From Pezizomycotina sp. ARF18 (lineage: Eukaryota > Ascomycota), in assembly GCA_002224055.1 (NCBI GenBank), contig AZLU01000240.1:1-23043 (forward strand): DNA of 23,043 bases. Direction: 5' to 3'. The number at the start of each line of letters is the position of its first letter. Position 1 is the first letter of the stretch. The position numbers were made by a program, and so were the translations under genes. The notes under the pieces were generated by a model, which worked only from the letters and a program-made list of their open reading frames with translations, did no database searches and was not told the origin of the DNA. This document shows positions 21,091 through 23,043 of this stretch, piece after piece.

Positions 21091-22327
21091 TCGCCGGATG
21101 CAGGCAATTAGTTTATTTACTCAATGTATTATGTTTTTTTTTTTTTTTTTATATATTTCTTTTATTCATTTAGTGAACGGGATGAATTAATCAGTGATAA
21201 TCTCCAGTGCTTTTTTTTTTTTTTTTTTTTTTTTTTGTGAACAGTTTCCTCTTTTTCAAATTTGTGTATTAGTATTAGACGTGGCGAACAATAGATGGAT
21301 CTCTCTATAGCCATAGCTTAACTCTTTTACATCAAAGTTCTTATGTGGTGTAACATCGTCACATAAGCAAGACATTCTGTATATATGAAATATAGAGAAG
21401 TGGCTATATGGGGGATTATAAGCATAGACGAATTGAATCGTAACAACTAGGGAGCGAAAGGTATCGCAAATATCAGAGCTCATGAAGATAATTAAAGATA
21501 TAGCTTTTGACAACGAATCTAACCGTTAGCAAATGGATAAATCTCCCTTCCACAAGAAGCGATTCAATAGTTTTTCTGATTATTTGTATATGTATATGAT
21601 TCTACTACTTAGCAACGTTGACATTCTCTACTAAGTACACGGGGAGGGGGAAATGGTATGAATTTCTATTTAACAACGACACGAAAAACGCCCGATTGGC
21701 CTGATCAATTTCCCAAAAAGACAAACAAAAGAATGCAACCAGCGCGACAGTGGGATCGAAAATCGACTTTTCGAACTGACCTAGGTCAGTCATGCCGTAA
21801 CGATCCCCGCTTCGTCAAACTGTGACGTGGGCCTGTGGTGTACGCTCCAATCCGCCAGTCAAAGATTAAAACAAGAACAAAATATATATATTCCACACAA
21901 AAAAAAAAAGGAAGAAAGAAAGATAGAAATCCAGAGAGACGAATGAATTGACCAAAATAAAGGTGCTTGATCTGGAGTGCAACGATGTGAAATGAAAGCA
22001 GTTGAATTAATAACAGTTGCCTACCGAATAGATATAAAAACCGAAGAGGAAGAAGAGGTATGGATGGATGAGAAGCCAAAAGTGAACGTCAAACTCGAGA
22101 TAAAAAGCAAAAAGAAGGAAGAAGAAAAGGGGAGGAGACTAGTAGATGAATGATATCAATCCCGTGAAAAAAAAAAAAAAAAATCAAGCTAACTTAAAAC
22201 GCCGTTGAACAACCTGTTCCATAATGGCCGGCCATTGCTTGTCGTGTGTTTGCAATTCGCCTCGGCGCGAGATAATCAAGCCATCCTAATATTACATAAG
22301 ATGCTCTGGTGATTCTCGCCTTTACCT
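21091..22327. other. Convergent spacer, SF3A3 / WD40 gene
   Basis: These 1237 bp lie between two stop codons. It holds T17 (21134-21150), T26 (21211-21236), A17 (22167-22183) and a 16-bp palindrome (21775-21790). Three small minus-strand open frames (21256-21513, 21605-21793 and 21786-22079) have no recognisable domain and are probably chance. Nothing else can be supported. Confidence 0.55.
21775..21790. repeat. 16-bp perfect palindrome ACTGACCTAGGTCAGT
   Basis: It is its own reverse complement, and its core TGACCT/AGGTCA is an everted hexamer pair with no spacer. The inner GACCTAGGTC also occurs at 13055-13064. Confidence 0.85.
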
Positions 22328-23043
22328 TTATTTTGTCCTTATCGATGCAATTGACCATCTATATAGTGTTAGTCTAAAGACATTACGCGACGAGAAGAAA
22401 ACGACATGCGGCACAATACTCACATTCGAACCTCATGATCATCTCCTGTAGATGCAACAATGCGGGTTGTAGGACTCCACGAAACACAATTGACGGTTCC
22501 GGAATGACCAGAGAGTCGTTCCATCCAAATGCCATTGTCTTTGTGCCAAACGTATATGCAAGAGTCTGATTTATCGTTAGAGGGAAAACCTTTCTGATAG
22601 CAGCCTGAAAGCATCAAGAATCGGTAAACTTTACCTTCGCTCCCGTGACACAAAATTTCGTCTGTTCGCCGAAACAGCTCTTGATAATGTATTCGCTTGC
22701 TGTGGCCTCTAAATCTCCGAACGAGTTTCCGCGTATTCAAATCCAGATCTGCACTTCCTCCGTCAAGATATTTCCTCCATTCATCATGTTCATTATGATG
22801 AAACGCGAATCCTTGCTAACGCTTATGCTCGTAAGGGACATCGGATCCATTTCGATTTCGTACTCTTTGGCTCTGTAACGAAGTCGTATATGTGGACGCG
22901 CTTCATGTGCAATTGCACAAGCCGTTGCCATCTGGAGTGATTTCGAGATCGATATACGGGAGCCCTGCCACTTATGTTGACTCGTTCCATTCAGATCCAC
23001 ACAATTATGTTCCATCCATGCTGCGTAACGAATGTTTGTCCAT
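22328..23043 (-). CDS. GID7: WD40 protein, WDR26/GID7 type, C-terminal part
   Basis: This is a partial gene whose 5' end lies beyond the right edge. WDR26/Gid7 is a WD40 subunit of the GID/CTLH ubiquitin ligase, which in yeast degrades gluconeogenic enzymes. Visible segments read on the minus strand are SKWQGSR-like HKWQGSR, LEITPDGNGL, EIEMDPMSLTSISVSKDSRF, EVQIW, NTRKLVRRFRGHS and EYIIKSCFG. Joined exons then give GSEDSCIYVWHKDNG, MERLSGHSGTVNCVSWSP and ASTGDDHEVRIW. The pairing of RSCFGG-like, GSED..IYVWH and GHSG.VN.VSW with a GDD..VRIW ending is typical of the WDR26 C-terminus. Exons are 22635-23043 (open), 22424-22565 and 22328-22358. Introns are 69 nt (GTAAAG, TCTAAC, CAG) and 65 nt (GTGAGT, ACTAAC, TAG). 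The stop is TAA at 22330-22328. Single-base shifts fall near 22640, 22690-22745 and 22880. The N-terminal LisH/CTLH region expected for the family is outside the window. Confidence 0.82.

Noticed and set aside
21605-22079. Small minus-strand open frames in the SF3A3/WD40 spacer
   Set aside because: They are short, without domains, overlap the palindrome and simple sequence, and lie in a region expected to hold two 3' UTRs.
1-23043. tRNA, rRNA, snoRNA, telomere repeats, CRISPR
   Set aside because: I scanned by eye for TTCGAAT-type T-loops, box C/D pairs, TTAGGG arrays and spaced repeats. The TTCGAA words found lacked cloverleaf context and nothing else was seen. tRNAscan-SE and Infernal would be decisive.

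Overview
The window looks like nuclear DNA of a filamentous ascomycete (Pezizomycotina-like). The reasons are fungal gene content, compact genes, short introns (55-224 bp) with GT..AG ends and TACTAAC/CTAAC/CTGAC-like branch sites, pyrimidine-rich leaders, and AT-rich spacers full of long poly(A)/poly(T) runs. I see no bacterial operons, CRISPR array, tRNA or rRNA gene, or recognisable transposon.

Layout: (1) 1-5352 is gene-poor and AT-rich, with no gene I can support. (2) 5353-7042 (+) is an F-box/leucine-rich-repeat-like protein. (3) 8384-11227 (-) is a large ATP-dependent DNA ligase with N-terminal, adenylation and OB regions and no visible BRCT. (4) 11228-13584 is a spacer with two ACGCGT boxes and an inverted repeat upstream of the ligase. 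(5) 13585-14551 (-) is an unrecognised low-complexity protein gene. (6) 15347-17185 (+) is a nine-intron gene for a MAT2B/RmlD-type NAD(P)-binding protein. (7) 17632-18975 (-) is the DEAD-box helicase FAL1 (eIF4A-III family). (8) 19424-21090 (+) is splicing factor SF3A3/Prp9. (9) 22328-23043 (-) is the C-terminal part of a WDR26/GID7-type WD40 protein, cut by the right edge. The pairs F-box/ligase, MAT2B-like/FAL1 and SF3A3/WD40 are convergent. The pairs unknown protein/MAT2B-like and FAL1/SF3A3 are divergent and share upstream regions.

The dominant oddity is that every recognisable gene is broken by several single-base frameshifts, while conserved protein sequence continues in a neighbouring frame and splice sites remain intact. 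FAL1 and SF3A3 are affected as much as the others, so base-level indel errors in the assembly are much more likely than pseudogenes. CDS spans below are therefore whole-gene extents inferred by following homology across frames. They are not single open frames.

Functionally the genes are housekeeping (RNA helicase, U2 snRNP splicing factor, DNA ligase, SAM-synthetase regulator-like protein, GID/CTLH ubiquitin-ligase subunit, F-box protein). I found no convincing undescribed multi-gene system. The best leads are regulatory and structural: a paired ACGCGT promoter at the ligase, a twice-occurring GACCTAGGTC palindrome, inverted repeats in upstream regions, and T-run/A-run junctions.
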